Positions 38,776 through 48,810 of a stretch of 64,000 nt of DNA are shown in pieces. The translations under genes were made by a program, and so were the position numbers. Each line of letters begins with the position of its first letter. The stretch's first letter is position 1. Under the pieces are notes generated by a model that was not told where the DNA came from, ran no database searches, and saw only the letters and a program-made list of their open reading frames with translations. This stretch comes from Vibrio alfacsensis (GTDB taxonomy: Bacteria; Pseudomonadota; Gammaproteobacteria; Enterobacterales; Vibrionaceae), in contig NZ_CP032094.1 in assembly GCF_003544875.1 (NCBI RefSeq), positions 496,001 through 560,000 of the forward strand. Reading direction: 5' to 3'.

Positions 38776-39777
38776 ATGAGCAGTTCTAATCAAGATATTT
38801 CCATTGAAAGCACCGATTTATTGACCGAGATTTCGGTCGCTTACTATCAAGACGGTGCAACACAGGAAGAAATATCAAAAAAATTCTCAATTTCACGGGC
38901 CAAAGTTGGCCGAATGCTTAAGCAAGCGCGGGATGAGGGCATTGTTGAAATTACAGTAAAATACCACCCTGTTTTTAGCGCAAAAATCGAACAGCGACTT
39001 ATTGAGCGGTTTGGAGTCAAACGTGCGTTGGTGGCTCTCGATCAACCAAATGAAGAAGCTCAACGTCTGCAAGTCTCGGGATTGGTCTCTAATTATCTTA
39101 CCAGTACACTAAAAAATGGCATGGTCGTAACCGTTGGGCAAGGGCGTAATGTTTCCTCTGTTGCCCATCATATTGGCGTTATTACACCTCGTGATTGTAA
39201 GTTTGTATGCGGTATCGGGGGGATTCACCCTCGTGGTGGTATGTTCAATGCTGACCATATTTGTCGACAGTTCGCTAAGAAATATGGCGGCACGTCTGAA
39301 ACCTTGTATGCTCCAGCCTATGCAGAAAACCGTGAACAAAAAGTCGCTTTTATGCAAAACGCCACGGTTAAACAAACGCTCGATTTGGCACGTAAAGCGG
39401 ACGTTGCGCTCGTTGGTATTGGTGATATGAGTGAAAATAGCTATATGGTGGATTTGGGGTGGTTTACGGCAGATGAAGTCGTGCAGTCTCGATTGATGCA
39501 GGGCGTCGTTGGAGACTTTGCTGGTTATGATTTCTTTGATATCCACGGCAACGTGGCAAACACAGTAATGAGCGATCGAGTGATTGGTTTAGGTATTGAG
39601 GAATTTCGTCCAATTGCCGAGGTTATCGCCATTGCAGCAGAAAATAGTAAGCCATTGGCATTGCTAGGGGCATTACGAACGGGGGCTATCGATGTAATCG
39701 CAACCAGTGTCAGCAATGCTTTGACGGTCCTCAACCTGGATGAACAGATGCATGGTAACAGCACATCAGAGGTTTAG
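38776..39777 (+). CDS. SorC/DeoR-type sugar-binding transcriptional regulator
   Basis: 333 aa. N-terminal helix-turn-helix (about 14-55; YYQDGATQEEISKKFSISRAKVGRMLKQARDEGIVEI), then the SorC-family sugar-phosphate-binding domain (GMVVTVGQGRNVSSVAHHI, VCGIGGIHP, VALVGIGDM). Usually a tetramer that responds to a phosphorylated sugar. It is divergent from tal-tkt with repeated motifs between them, so it probably controls that unit. The effector is unknown, a pentose phosphate pathway intermediate would fit. Confidence 0.88.
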   Translation: MSSSNQDISIESTDLLTEISVAYYQDGATQEEISKKFSISRAKVGRMLKQARDEGIVEITVKYHPVFSAKIEQRLIERFGVKRALVALDQPNEEAQRLQVSGLVSNYLTSTLKNGMVVTVGQGRNVSSVAHHIGVITPRDCKFVCGIGGIHPRGGMFNADHICRQFAKKYGGTSETLYAPAYAENREQKVAFMQNATVKQTLDLARKADVALVGIGDMSENSYMVDLGWFTADEVVQSRLMQGVVGDFAGYDFFDIHGNVANTVMSDRVIGLGIEEFRPIAEVIAIAAENSKPLALLGALRTGAIDVIATSVSNALTVLNLDEQMHGNSTSEV

Positions 39778-39906
39778 CACAAATAATATGCAATCAATGT
39801 AACATGACGATGATATTTTATAAATGACTCGCAGCTTGATTTCGTTTTCAAGTTAAAAATATTCCCGAGGAGTAGGTTTAATTCATAACCTACTCTGGAG
39901 GGAATC

Positions 39907-41202
39907 ATGAAAAAGGCACTTCTTGCAACTGCACTATTTACGGGGCTAACCGGTTTTGCTCAAGCCGAGCAAAAAGTCGTAGCAGGCTATTTTGCTGATT
40001 GGCAATACGCAAATGCTGATAATCCATACACTGTGAAAGATATTCCTGCGGATAATCTAACGCATATTATTTACGCATTTTTAAGTATGTGTGGGCCTCA
40101 TACTGGCGCATCTGAAACCATACAAAAATTAGTTGCGGAGCAATGTAAAGACAAAGAACCGTATTCAGCGATCTTGGTTGATACGGAAGCAGCACTAGAA
40201 AAAGACTTTGGCTCAGTTTCTGTTGATGTCCCATATAAAGGGCACTTCGCTCAATTAGCCGAACTTAAGAAGCAACACCCTGACCTAAAAATTCTCCCTT
40301 CTTTTGGTGGTTGGACCATGTCTGAACCTTTCCACGCAATGGCTAAGAATCAGCAAGCGATGGATCAGTTTTCAAAGACAGCAGTAGAGTTGATTGCAAA
40401 GTACGACTTCTTTGATGGTATTGATTTAGATTGGGAGTATCCAGGTGGTGGCGGTTTAACCACTTCGCCTTGGAATCCTGATACAAAACTAACTGACGAG
40501 CAAAAAGCCTTAGAGCGTGATGCGTTCACTTATCTAGTAAAAACCATGCGTGGTGATTTAGATGCGTTAGCGAAAAAGACCAAACGTGAGTATGAGCTCT
40601 CAACAGCCGTGGGTGTTGGTCCAAAAGCGGCGGGTATTGATTGGAAAGCCGCGCAACCTTACTTAACGAATATGTTTGCCATGACGTATGACTTCTTGGG
40701 AGGGTGGGGACAACAAACAGGACACACGACGAATTTGCACGCGACAGAACGCAGTTGGTGGGGAATGGGCGCGGACGTTTTCATTAATCAGATGATTGAA
40801 CTTGGTATTCCAAGTGAGAAGCTAGTGATCGGTGCGGCGTTTTATGGTCGTGGATGGCAAGGTACTAAAGATTTTGCTGGTGGTTTACCAACGCAAGACT
40901 TGATGTCCGAGCAAGGCGCACAATTTGGTACGGGAGAAAATGGCTACTTCATGTTCTGGGATCTGATGAAGAACTACAGCGCGAAGCAAGGCTACGAATA
41001 CAATTATGATGAGCAATCACAAGCTCCGTATTTGTGGAACTCAGAAAAGAAAGTGTTTATCTCGTTTGAAGATCAACGTTCTATCAAAGCGAAAGCGGAT
41101 TGGGCAAAACAAGCAAACTTGGGTGGCATTTTTACTTGGGAACTGTCTGGCGATCCGAAAGGGGAGTTAGTAGAAGTGATGTATAAAGAGATGCAGAAGT
41201 AG
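39907..41202 (+). CDS. Secreted chitinase, GH18 family
   Basis: 431 aa. Signal peptide MKKALLATALFTGLTGFAQA. The catalytic GH18 barrel is recognisable from VVAGYFADWQYA, KILPSFGGWTMSE, the DxxDxDxE motif in FFDGIDLDWEYPGG (catalytic Glu about residue 181), MTYDFLGGWG and FTWELSGD. There is no carbohydrate-binding module. It should hydrolyse chitin or chitin oligomers outside the cell or in the periplasm, a common Vibrio trait. ATG 39907 is preceded by TCTGGAGGG. Terminator follows. Confidence 0.93.
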   Translation: MKKALLATALFTGLTGFAQAEQKVVAGYFADWQYANADNPYTVKDIPADNLTHIIYAFLSMCGPHTGASETIQKLVAEQCKDKEPYSAILVDTEAALEKDFGSVSVDVPYKGHFAQLAELKKQHPDLKILPSFGGWTMSEPFHAMAKNQQAMDQFSKTAVELIAKYDFFDGIDLDWEYPGGGGLTTSPWNPDTKLTDEQKALERDAFTYLVKTMRGDLDALAKKTKREYELSTAVGVGPKAAGIDWKAAQPYLTNMFAMTYDFLGGWGQQTGHTTNLHATERSWWGMGADVFINQMIELGIPSEKLVIGAAFYGRGWQGTKDFAGGLPTQDLMSEQGAQFGTGENGYFMFWDLMKNYSAKQGYEYNYDEQSQAPYLWNSEKKVFISFEDQRSIKAKADWAKQANLGGIFTWELSGDPKGELVEVMYKEMQK

Positions 41203-41249
41203 AATACATCTCGAGACCCAAGCATCTTGAGGTAGCTGGGTATTAAGTA

Positions 41250-41280
41250 AAGCCGTCGTCAGTACGACGGCTTCGTTTTT
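41250..41280 (+). terminator. Terminator after the chitinase gene
   Basis: Perfect stem AAGCCGTCGT/ACGACGGCTT with a CAGT loop and a T-run after a short CG. Confidence 0.85.
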
Positions 41281-41284
41281 ATTA

Positions 41285-42115
41285 TTAACACTCAATCGGC
41301 AAAGACGTATCAGCCCCCCATTCGGTCCAAGAGCCGTCATACACGCTTAGGTTTTGATAACCACTTTCATAAGCTGCCAGTAATACAATGCACGCAGTGA
41401 CACCGGAGCCACAACTGAAAATGGTGGACTTGTCACTATCAAGAGAGAGTGACGCGACAATAGACGTTAACGCTTCTGGTGATTTGATTTGGTTGTTTTC
41501 AATCAGGTCTTGAAAAGGCAAACAAAGTGACGATGGAATATGTCCACTTCGTAGCCCCTGTCTTGGTTCCGGTACTTGGCCAAGAAAACGAGCTTTGGAA
41601 CGAGCATCAATAATGTTCGCACTTCGGCTGTTTGCGTGGTCCAGTACAGATGCCGCGTCCAGAAATGCTGATTTAGACAATACACCAGAGAAGTTACCTA
41701 AAGTATGCGGAGTGCTGAGTTGTTCACACACGTCAAAACCCGCGTCTATCCATGCAGGTAATCCACCGTTAAGTATTCTTACATTCTCATGGCCCATTGC
41801 TTTAAACATCCACCAAGCACGCGGTGCGGCCAATGTTCCTGAGTTGTCATAGACTACAATGAGATCGTCGTTATTGAGGCCGAGCTGTTTAGCGCTCTCA
41901 TTGAAACTGGCCTCTTTTGGCATCATGTGGGGAAGAGGTGAGTCGTGAAGACAAAAATCGTTGTCGTAATCAAATCGCAATGCGCCCGGGATCCATTTAT
42001 CTTTTATTTTTTCACTTTCAGATGGGATCTGAAAAGTAATACTCGCATCGAGAACCTTAAGGTTGGGTTGCCCCATAAGTTCTTTGAGTTCATTTACATT
42101 GATTAATGCGGACAT
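41285..42115 (-). CDS. sseA: 3-mercaptopyruvate sulfurtransferase (rhodanese family)
   Basis: 276 aa with two rhodanese-like domains. Active-site loop CGSGVTA (about residue 235) is the mercaptopyruvate-type version rather than the thiosulfate CRxGxR/K loop, and the N-terminal domain has the PGALRFDYD motif. Transfers sulfur from 3-mercaptopyruvate to acceptors such as cyanide or thiols. Cytoplasmic, single gene. Convergent to the chitinase gene. Confidence 0.9.
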   Translation of the reverse strand: MSALINVNELKELMGQPNLKVLDASITFQIPSESEKIKDKWIPGALRFDYDNDFCLHDSPLPHMMPKEASFNESAKQLGLNNDDLIVVYDNSGTLAAPRAWWMFKAMGHENVRILNGGLPAWIDAGFDVCEQLSTPHTLGNFSGVLSKSAFLDAASVLDHANSRSANIIDARSKARFLGQVPEPRQGLRSGHIPSSLCLPFQDLIENNQIKSPEALTSIVASLSLDSDKSTIFSCGSGVTACIVLLAAYESGYQNLSVYDGSWTEWGADTSLPIEC

Positions 42116-42184
42116 GCTAACGTTTCCTTATAAGAGCGTAAGTCACTTAGATATACACTAAAAGCCACTTAGATACAGACAGTT

Positions 42185-42219
42185 ATTTGAGAGTATATGG
42201 TGATTTGAGAGTATATGGT
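42185..42219. repeat. 18-bp direct repeat, two copies, with degenerate neighbours
   Basis: ATTTGAGAGTATATGGT occurs at 42185-42201 and 42203-42219. Related units (ATTTAGGAATATCGCT, ATTTAGAAAGATAGCG) follow, and CACTTAGATA occurs twice just before. The block lies upstream of sseA. No function assigned. Confidence 0.7.
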
Positions 42220-42356
42220 TATTTAGGAATATCGCTATTTAGAAAGATAGCGTTTGTAAACATATAGAGTTTTGGAAACACCAGGTTGTCAGGAAACATA
42301 TAGCTATCTATAAAATGGCTACTTACTATAAAAATGCTACTTGGGCTCATTGCAAC

Positions 42357-42644
42357 TCACGAATGTAAAGGGGCGACTAATGTTTTGGTCGGTTGGGTAA
42401 GTATCGCGTTAGAACCTTCAGGGCAGTTTGTGGCAGTAGGCACCAATACACGGATGATACCTGCTTCTTGAGTATCGACTGTTAAGTAGCGTCTTTGACC
42501 ATCAAGAGACTGGGTTAAAGTATTATTGATGACGAGTGCCGATATCTGACGAACATTATGACTCTTTGGTATGAGTAACAGGCAGAGAAACAGTACCAAT
42601 ATGGCGGCTATAAAGACACAAAGAAAGACTTTTGGTTTATCCAT
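42357..42644 (-). CDS. Small membrane-anchored protein of unknown function
   Basis: 95 aa from ATG 42644. A single hydrophobic helix at residues about 4-24 is followed by a short periplasmic part. Codons 1-5 are MDKPK. Nothing recognisable in the remainder. It is the last gene of the minus-strand set that includes the lipoprotein and the LruC protein; the spacing of about 110 bp to the lipoprotein leaves co-transcription open. Confidence 0.6.
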   Translation of the reverse strand: MDKPKVFLCVFIAAILVLFLCLLLIPKSHNVRQISALVINNTLTQSLDGQRRYLTVDTQEAGIIRVLVPTATNCPEGSNAILTQPTKTLVAPLHS

Positions 42645-42752
42645 CTCAACGTTCCTATGAGTCACAAATATGTTTGTTGTAACGTAAAAAAATCGCATGT
42701 TCAAAAAAAACGATGCGATTTTTGTTCACTTCTTTGATGAAGCGGCTTCTCT

Positions 42753-43190
42753 CTACAATATCCACTCTTTATCTTCAGGAGATATGATGGTTTGCAATGG
42801 TTCGCTTCCGTCATAAAACCACACTTCAACAAGTAGATTTTTTTGACTATCTGAAAGAGTGTAGTTGACGTGGGTTTTGCCATCTGTAAGAGCGGCAGAC
42901 GCGACTCTACTGGCGTAATTTGCGTTAAAACCACCAGAGCCATTTTGACCATATTCTTTATACACACTCAAATGGGCTCGCTGTGAAGAGAAACTACTGA
43001 TATTCACGTTTAAGGTCCCTTGTACGACGGGGTCGTAGCTAAAACCATCAGGAACGACTAAGTCTTGCATCCTTTCTGGTTCCGGATTTTGCACGGTTGG
43101 TGTCGGCGCAGAGCTATTACCTCCACCGCTATCACCACCTCCACAAGCGGTTAGCGCTAATCCCATGATGATTGTGAATAGTCTTTTCAT
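42753..43190 (-). CDS. Putative lipoprotein
   Basis: 145 aa. Lipobox LTAC with Cys at residue 16, followed by GGGDSGGG, a flexible linker usual for outer-membrane lipoproteins, and a beta-rich domain (VVQGTLNVNISSFSSQRAHLSVYKEY). No known family. It is 13 bp after the LruC gene, clearly co-transcribed, so it may work with that surface protein. Confidence 0.78.
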   Translation of the reverse strand: MKRLFTIIMGLALTACGGGDSGGGNSSAPTPTVQNPEPERMQDLVVPDGFSYDPVVQGTLNVNISSFSSQRAHLSVYKEYGQNGSGGFNANYASRVASAALTDGKTHVNYTLSDSQKNLLVEVWFYDGSEPLQTIISPEDKEWIL

Positions 43191-43202
43191 AATGATCGCT
43201 CC

Positions 43203-45308
43203 TTAAGGAATGTAGCATTTATTCGGGGTCGGATTTGTGTGCCAACCAGTACCTTGCTGACCTGCTGATTCAGCCCAAATTCGAAAATCGGGGTAGGCAT
43301 CAATGAGGTCGACTCGCTCTAGAGGCCAATCCCACGCTTCGACGATGAGAAGCGCCCAAGGGAGGTTTGTTGCTGTTTTAAAATAAACGCCTTGAGCAGG
43401 ATTACTCGCATCGACGCCAACGCCGTATAAATTCTGGTCGTCAAATTGCTCGGTTGGAGCTTGATCTGCGAGATGAACTTCCCATTTTCGGCCCGGCTGA
43501 AAAGTAATACCATCGCCATGGTAGGTTCCGGGTGTTGCGAAGATGAAAGGGTCGTAGGGCATCGCCTGAATTGCGGAGCGATCAGAGTCTTCGGTGAAGT
43601 AGATATTCAATGTAAAAGACAACGCGACATTATCATCACAGCCTGACTCAGTTCTAAAGTAACTGCAGCTACTCGATGCATGATCACTTAAATTGTCACT
43701 GATAATGAAAATGGCTTCGTCTGATATGCTTTCTAATCCGTTGGAGTCTTGTTCGATACCATTAAAAGACAAGGTAGTTAGACCATTTTCAATCGCGTTT
43801 CTAGCCACACCGGGTAGGCGAATGGCAAAACCGTTTTTGTAACTCGCGCCATAAGCTGCGAGATCTCCCGTGATTCTAATATTCTCGACGTGGCCTGAGA
43901 GTTGAGTTTCTGTGATCTGGAATTTTACCACGACGTCATTCATGTCGTAGTCTGCGGTATAAGGCCAATTGTCTTCATAAGCCACAGTGGCGTAATCTTC
44001 AGCGCTAGGGAAGTACTGGACCGAATAACCGTTACCTGTGATAGTTATTGGGTGATCCTCTACCTCACCAGATGTGGACCCACCGTCATAGTTCAAACCA
44101 GTTTGTTGGCTAAAACGAAAACGACTCCAGCTCGGCCCTTGTGTCGCAGCGCTAGAAACAACAAACGGAAGTGGGTTGCTTCCAGAATTCAAAGGCTCAT
44201 CGGTAAATACCTGCTCGCCCTCATCATCAAAGTCACCATCTCTATTCCAGTCGAACCATGCTGACAAATAGCCAGAGGTTGAAGCCGTGACGTTAATTAT
44301 CGAGCTTAAGCCAGGGTCCAGTGCAGAGACAAAACCGACACCATCTTCATCAGCGGTCCCGATAGCATTGTCATTTGTTTGCCCATCAGAATCACCATCG
44401 GGAGCAACCGTGCCTAGCCAAGTGATACCATCAACCTCATGACGCGGGCCATTTGAACTCAGTGTTGTACTGTAGCTGTCAGGTGCATCACCAAAGTCAA
44501 TAGGATCATCTTCGTCTATGACAGGTGCATTGGCACAACGCGCACCATCATTTTGGCTCGAACTTGGACCATTAGAAACAAACTCCACCGCAGGAACAAT
44601 ACCCGCTGCGATGTTTACCGCATTGTTTTCCGACAAGTTTATTCGATAGATTTTACCGTCCTGGTTACGGGAGACGTAGTAGTTTCCTTTTACATCAAAG
44701 TACCCTGCACCAAAAGTACCTGTTTCACCTGTGTCTCCAATCGCGGTAGCGTTTCCGTTTGCTGGGTCGAATTTATACAAAATACCGGAATTGTTATCGA
44801 TACCATAGAGTGACCCGTCTCCGGGATGAAAAGCAAAGTCGGTTAGGTTGACACTCGCACTGTTACTGATTTTTGTCACCGACAGTGCGGCACTTGGATT
44901 GGCGTCTAGAGGATAAAGATCAATAGAAAACAGTCCTTTGCCTTTTCGATAGAGGTAATACACGTGATTATATACGTCACCAACATAGAATGTGTGATCG
45001 CTCGGCAAGCCAGACACATTCAATGTTTCCGCTTGAAAATCTTGACCTAATCGAACGATTTTTTTATTTGACGTGTCATAGCCATAAATATAGCGGTCTT
45101 CAAAATCAAAGCCTACACCATTGATGCCCGAAGCCAAACCTGTGTCGTCTTCTAGTAAGGTTGTTGACCCTGTTACCAAGTTGACGCCATAAATTTGTAC
45201 CGGGGTTGATTGAAATAGGTAGGCTTTACTTGGGCATGTATCGAACGGAGCGGCAGTAGGATTCGTGCTCGCGACCAGAAGCCCAAAGATGAGTGATGTC
45301 CTTTTCAT
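43203..45308 (-). CDS. LruC-domain protein, secreted or surface-exposed
   Basis: 701 aa from ATG 45308. Signal peptide MKRTSLIFGLLVASTNPTAA. The N-terminal 230 residues repeat short beta-propeller-like blades (VYNHVYYLYRKGKGLFSIDL, ADPANGNATAIGDTG). The middle contains DFGDAPDSY and GEVEDHPI, features of GEVED-type repeat proteins. The C-terminal part carries the LruC domain (FPSAEDYATVAYEDNWPYTADYDMNDVVVKFQITE). Many Asp/Asn residues suggest calcium binding. Likely adhesive or extracellular, role unproven. Confidence 0.75.
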   Translation of the reverse strand: MKRTSLIFGLLVASTNPTAAPFDTCPSKAYLFQSTPVQIYGVNLVTGSTTLLEDDTGLASGINGVGFDFEDRYIYGYDTSNKKIVRLGQDFQAETLNVSGLPSDHTFYVGDVYNHVYYLYRKGKGLFSIDLYPLDANPSAALSVTKISNSASVNLTDFAFHPGDGSLYGIDNNSGILYKFDPANGNATAIGDTGETGTFGAGYFDVKGNYYVSRNQDGKIYRINLSENNAVNIAAGIVPAVEFVSNGPSSSQNDGARCANAPVIDEDDPIDFGDAPDSYSTTLSSNGPRHEVDGITWLGTVAPDGDSDGQTNDNAIGTADEDGVGFVSALDPGLSSIINVTASTSGYLSAWFDWNRDGDFDDEGEQVFTDEPLNSGSNPLPFVVSSAATQGPSWSRFRFSQQTGLNYDGGSTSGEVEDHPITITGNGYSVQYFPSAEDYATVAYEDNWPYTADYDMNDVVVKFQITETQLSGHVENIRITGDLAAYGASYKNGFAIRLPGVARNAIENGLTTLSFNGIEQDSNGLESISDEAIFIISDNLSDHASSSCSYFRTESGCDDNVALSFTLNIYFTEDSDRSAIQAMPYDPFIFATPGTYHGDGITFQPGRKWEVHLADQAPTEQFDDQNLYGVGVDASNPAQGVYFKTATNLPWALLIVEAWDWPLERVDLIDAYPDFRIWAESAGQQGTGWHTNPTPNKCYIP

Positions 45309-45645
45309 TGTTCGCCCTCTTATTGGTTTGAACAATATGCAATGAAAGGAGCGTGCCAGTTGCTTATTGTTTGATTTATATGCAATTAATTTTTAGGTTG
45401 TGTAGTTTTATGAATTTGAAAGTCAAATTGAGAAAGACTTGATGATTGAAAAATTTAGAGGCTAAAAGAGAGGACAACACATAACCATCGATTCCAGTAA
45501 CGATGAGTTAAACTGAAAATGCATTTACCGCACGCCTTACTGGAAACAATGTCTCATTTTAAGCCATGTATCTGGTCTGTTTTGTGAACTGGGTAGGATT
45601 ATTTATCCTGTTTATGGAAATAAAAGTTAAAAATAAAGAGATTGT
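45309..45645. promoter_or_regulatory. Divergent promoter region between the LruC and M66 protease genes
   Basis: About 340 bp, AT-rich. No gene; no distinct operator recognised. It must hold promoters for both directions. Confidence 0.5.
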
Positions 45646-48600
45646 ATGAGATTTAAGTTACTGCCTATGCTGATTGGAGCAGTCTTTGCGGGTCAGACCG
45701 TATCGGTTATTGCTTCTCCATTTGTTGCCCATGCATCATCCCAAGTAGAGCGTACTCACGGTGCACCTACAATTACTCAATTCCAATTGGCTTCCATTTC
45801 TGATGTGGCGGCTCAGTTTACGTGGAAAGATAGCGGAGAGGGCAATCGCTACGAAGTTACGTTGATTGAACGCCCTGAAAATGCATCCCCAATTGCTTAT
45901 TTAAATGATGCTGAGGAATCTGGCTTTTATCGTGGTCACCTCACCCCTGAAACCGAGTACGAAGCAGTATTAAAAGTGTGTAATGATCAGGGTTGTACCA
46001 CGGAATCATTCACGTTTAAGACGCTGTCTAGCCGCCTAGCTTATAACGATGCGCGTAAAGCAGAAAATCACTTGTCAGGCAACTTAACTGCTCACATCAA
46101 CTTTGCTCAAACACACACGAGCGTAACGCCAAGTGGTAATGATGAAAATGCGCGACCAAATTTGATCATGAAGCGAAATGCGTTATTACTGGTGACGCCT
46201 AAAGCGTATTGGACAAACCACCTTTGGTTAGAGATTTTGGAAGACGGCGTTGTTGTTGACCGTGTGGCAATGACCCCACCAAGTGCACAACCAAAAACTG
46301 ACCAACGTGACAGTGGTCGTAGTGAAGTGGTGTTCTCTCATCATGCCTGGAGTGCACCAATTAATTGGCAATGGATGAAACCGGGTTTGTCATTACGCTT
46401 ATCGGATAACTTTGGTCGCACAGGTGAGCTTCCTGAAACGGAAATTATTTTTGGCGGCGCACCAGAGTTGGTGATTCAAAATATTGATATCGGTATGCTT
46501 ACTACGCCACGTAATCAGTACCAAATGATTGATGAAATGAACACGCTTGCAGCGGACTACTTTCAAAAGATCCCTGCATCTAAACTCATTGTTGCCGATT
46601 ACACACCTTTTCATTTAACCAAAGTAACACTGCCGAACGGTAAAGTTTATACCGAACATAGTGATGATGAGGGTGGTGTATATGGCGGCGATATGCGTGA
46701 AGCGATTGGTAAAGCGTTAGTTTCAACGGGTATTAACAACGCCAACTTTGGTATTACAGATACAGCAGGCTATTCGCAGGGCTATAACCGTCGTACTAAC
46801 CACATTACTGCACATAATAACCGTGGTGTTTACACTAATGGTATTGTCAATCATGGTCTGAGTGGCGGCGGCGGCATCGTTACTTTAAGCAGTAGTGTGG
46901 GTAACGAATGGTCTCATGAGTTAGGTCATAACTATGGACGCGGTCACTGGCCAACCAATGCATCGTCGCATGACTTAACAACAGGTTGGGGTTGGGATGC
47001 ATTCTACCATCGTTTTATTGGTAACCTACATTGGAGTGGTGAAGCTACTACGAATGAAGTAGGAGGCCAAATTGTTCCGCCTTTCGCTGGTGAGTATCGC
47101 TTTACTCGCGACGCAATGGCAGGAGGTGAAAGCGCAAAACTTGGGTTAGTTAGCCGTTATACTTTAGAGCACCCAACGGGAACAAAGGTGACACAAAATT
47201 GGCTGAATGCGGTTAAACAAGTGAATCTTGATAGCAGCACTGGCTACACCGAGTGGGATCAAGAAACACAGCGTTATGTTGAATCAGATGTCGACTACTC
47301 GGCACCTATTGCACATGGCGTACCTGTTATTACAGTATTGGGTATTTACGATCCGTTGAATATCAATCCTAGCCAAATTTACCCACTGACATATTCAAAC
47401 TACGGTAACGTTTTTGATCTACCAAAGCCAACCAATGTCGAGTTTCAGCTTGAGGGATGGCAAAACGTTGCGAATATGACGGAATTTGAACGCTCGAATA
47501 CTGAATGGCAAACCATGATCGTCGATGGTGAGTGGCTACCACTGTGTCAGTTTAGCTACACCAATGCCAATGGTGAACAAGCGAACTTTATCGGCTACGA
47601 AGACAGTGAAAACGATACCTGCCGCACGACTAATGAAATGTACTGGTCTGTAAACGGCCAGCGTGAATTGCCGGTTTCTACGGTTGGTGATTACTTGCTA
47701 CTTGCAAGCAAAGGTGACCTTGTAGGTTCAGTGACATACACGCCAACAGCAGCACTGGGCGAGCAAACGTTGTGTTCATTGAACAAAGGTGGCACGGCTC
47801 ATGATGGTGCAGGTTTCCTTGCCGATGGTCGTTGTAAGCAAATTGATAACGTGAAGCATACCAATGGTGCAAATTGGGCTTATGCAACTCACCAAGGTGG
47901 CATCATGCAATATGCGTTAGCGTCACAGAAACAGTGCCAGTTGAATGTCACTTACGCTGGTGGAGTGGTGGAAGAAATTTCGTTGGCGGGGGCTCGTCAT
48001 GGCTCTGACCAAAGTAACAAGTTTCACTTAAACTTGGATGCAAGTCAGCACCCAACGAATATTGCCATAGAGTGTCGTGATGGATCTGGAGAAGTCTCCG
48101 TATTGGATTCATTGGATGTTGCCCCATCAGAGGCCGTAGAACAATTGAGCGGACCTGTGATTATCGGCCAAGAATATGGTTACGAAGCGGCGAAGTCTGA
48201 TCTGCCTACTGGTTGGTTCGACCATACAGAAAGCTTTGATCCAGCGGCATTGAAAAAAGCCGATCGCTCCAAACTGGCTACGTTGTTGAAAGGTGATGAG
48301 AGACCGTATCTGTGTCGTTTCCCAATGCAAGTTTCAAATACAACGAAAGTGTTGCATGGATACGTCGAAGAAGTGAGTTCTGGTCAGTACCAATGTACGG
48401 GTGGCAGTGAAATTACGGTGCGTGATGACCAAGGTGAGCGCCCAGTGCTATCTCAAATTAACCAGTTTGAGTGGCTATCTCTCCTTAACTTCGATGCGGT
48501 TGGTCAACGCGTGAAAGCGACAGAAAACAGTGACAAAAACTTGTGTTCATTAACAGCCGGCAATGAGTTCTATGGCGCAGGTTTTGTGAATGACAGCGGT

Positions 48601-48687
48601 CAATGTGTACAAGAGCCAGAAGTTTATTGGTCAAATGGCAGACAGTGGGTGTTTTCAAGCCGTCATGGTCAATATTCTTACTACTAA
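45646..48687 (+). CDS. M66 family metalloprotease, TagA/StcE-like
   Basis: 1013 aa. Signal peptide to about residue 28, a fibronectin-like N-terminal domain, then the catalytic part with zinc motif HELGHNYGRGH (His 424, Glu 425, His 428, His 434), the M66 consensus HExxHxxGxxH. The C terminus has two cysteine-containing repeats of about 150 aa (LPLCQFSYTNANGEQANFIG... and YLCRFPMQVSNTTKVLHGY...), likely substrate-binding. StcE and TagA cut mucin-type glycoproteins, so mucin or shell glycoprotein degradation is inferred. It has no lipobox. Confidence 0.85.
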   Translation: MRFKLLPMLIGAVFAGQTVSVIASPFVAHASSQVERTHGAPTITQFQLASISDVAAQFTWKDSGEGNRYEVTLIERPENASPIAYLNDAEESGFYRGHLTPETEYEAVLKVCNDQGCTTESFTFKTLSSRLAYNDARKAENHLSGNLTAHINFAQTHTSVTPSGNDENARPNLIMKRNALLLVTPKAYWTNHLWLEILEDGVVVDRVAMTPPSAQPKTDQRDSGRSEVVFSHHAWSAPINWQWMKPGLSLRLSDNFGRTGELPETEIIFGGAPELVIQNIDIGMLTTPRNQYQMIDEMNTLAADYFQKIPASKLIVADYTPFHLTKVTLPNGKVYTEHSDDEGGVYGGDMREAIGKALVSTGINNANFGITDTAGYSQGYNRRTNHITAHNNRGVYTNGIVNHGLSGGGGIVTLSSSVGNEWSHELGHNYGRGHWPTNASSHDLTTGWGWDAFYHRFIGNLHWSGEATTNEVGGQIVPPFAGEYRFTRDAMAGGESAKLGLVSRYTLEHPTGTKVTQNWLNAVKQVNLDSSTGYTEWDQETQRYVESDVDYSAPIAHGVPVITVLGIYDPLNINPSQIYPLTYSNYGNVFDLPKPTNVEFQLEGWQNVANMTEFERSNTEWQTMIVDGEWLPLCQFSYTNANGEQANFIGYEDSENDTCRTTNEMYWSVNGQRELPVSTVGDYLLLASKGDLVGSVTYTPTAALGEQTLCSLNKGGTAHDGAGFLADGRCKQIDNVKHTNGANWAYATHQGGIMQYALASQKQCQLNVTYAGGVVEEISLAGARHGSDQSNKFHLNLDASQHPTNIAIECRDGSGEVSVLDSLDVAPSEAVEQLSGPVIIGQEYGYEAAKSDLPTGWFDHTESFDPAALKKADRSKLATLLKGDERPYLCRFPMQVSNTTKVLHGYVEEVSSGQYQCTGGSEITVRDDQGERPVLSQINQFEWLSLLNFDAVGQRVKATENSDKNLCSLTAGNEFYGAGFVNDSGQCVQEPEVYWSNGRQWVFSSRHGQYSYY

Positions 48688-48717
48688 TGAATCTGAATTC
48701 AGATTAAAAGTGAATAA

Positions 48718-48755
48718 TAAAAATCCCAATCAGTCGCTTGCTGGTTGGGATTTTT
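48718..48755 (+). terminator. Terminator after the M66 protease gene
   Basis: Imperfect hairpin AAAATCCCAAtCAG / CTGgTTGGGATTTTT with a long T-run. Confidence 0.88.
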
Positions 48756-48810
48756 AAACTAATCGTAGTAACTGCGATGTTACGTGACGATGTAATGTAC
48801 GGTGCTAAAA

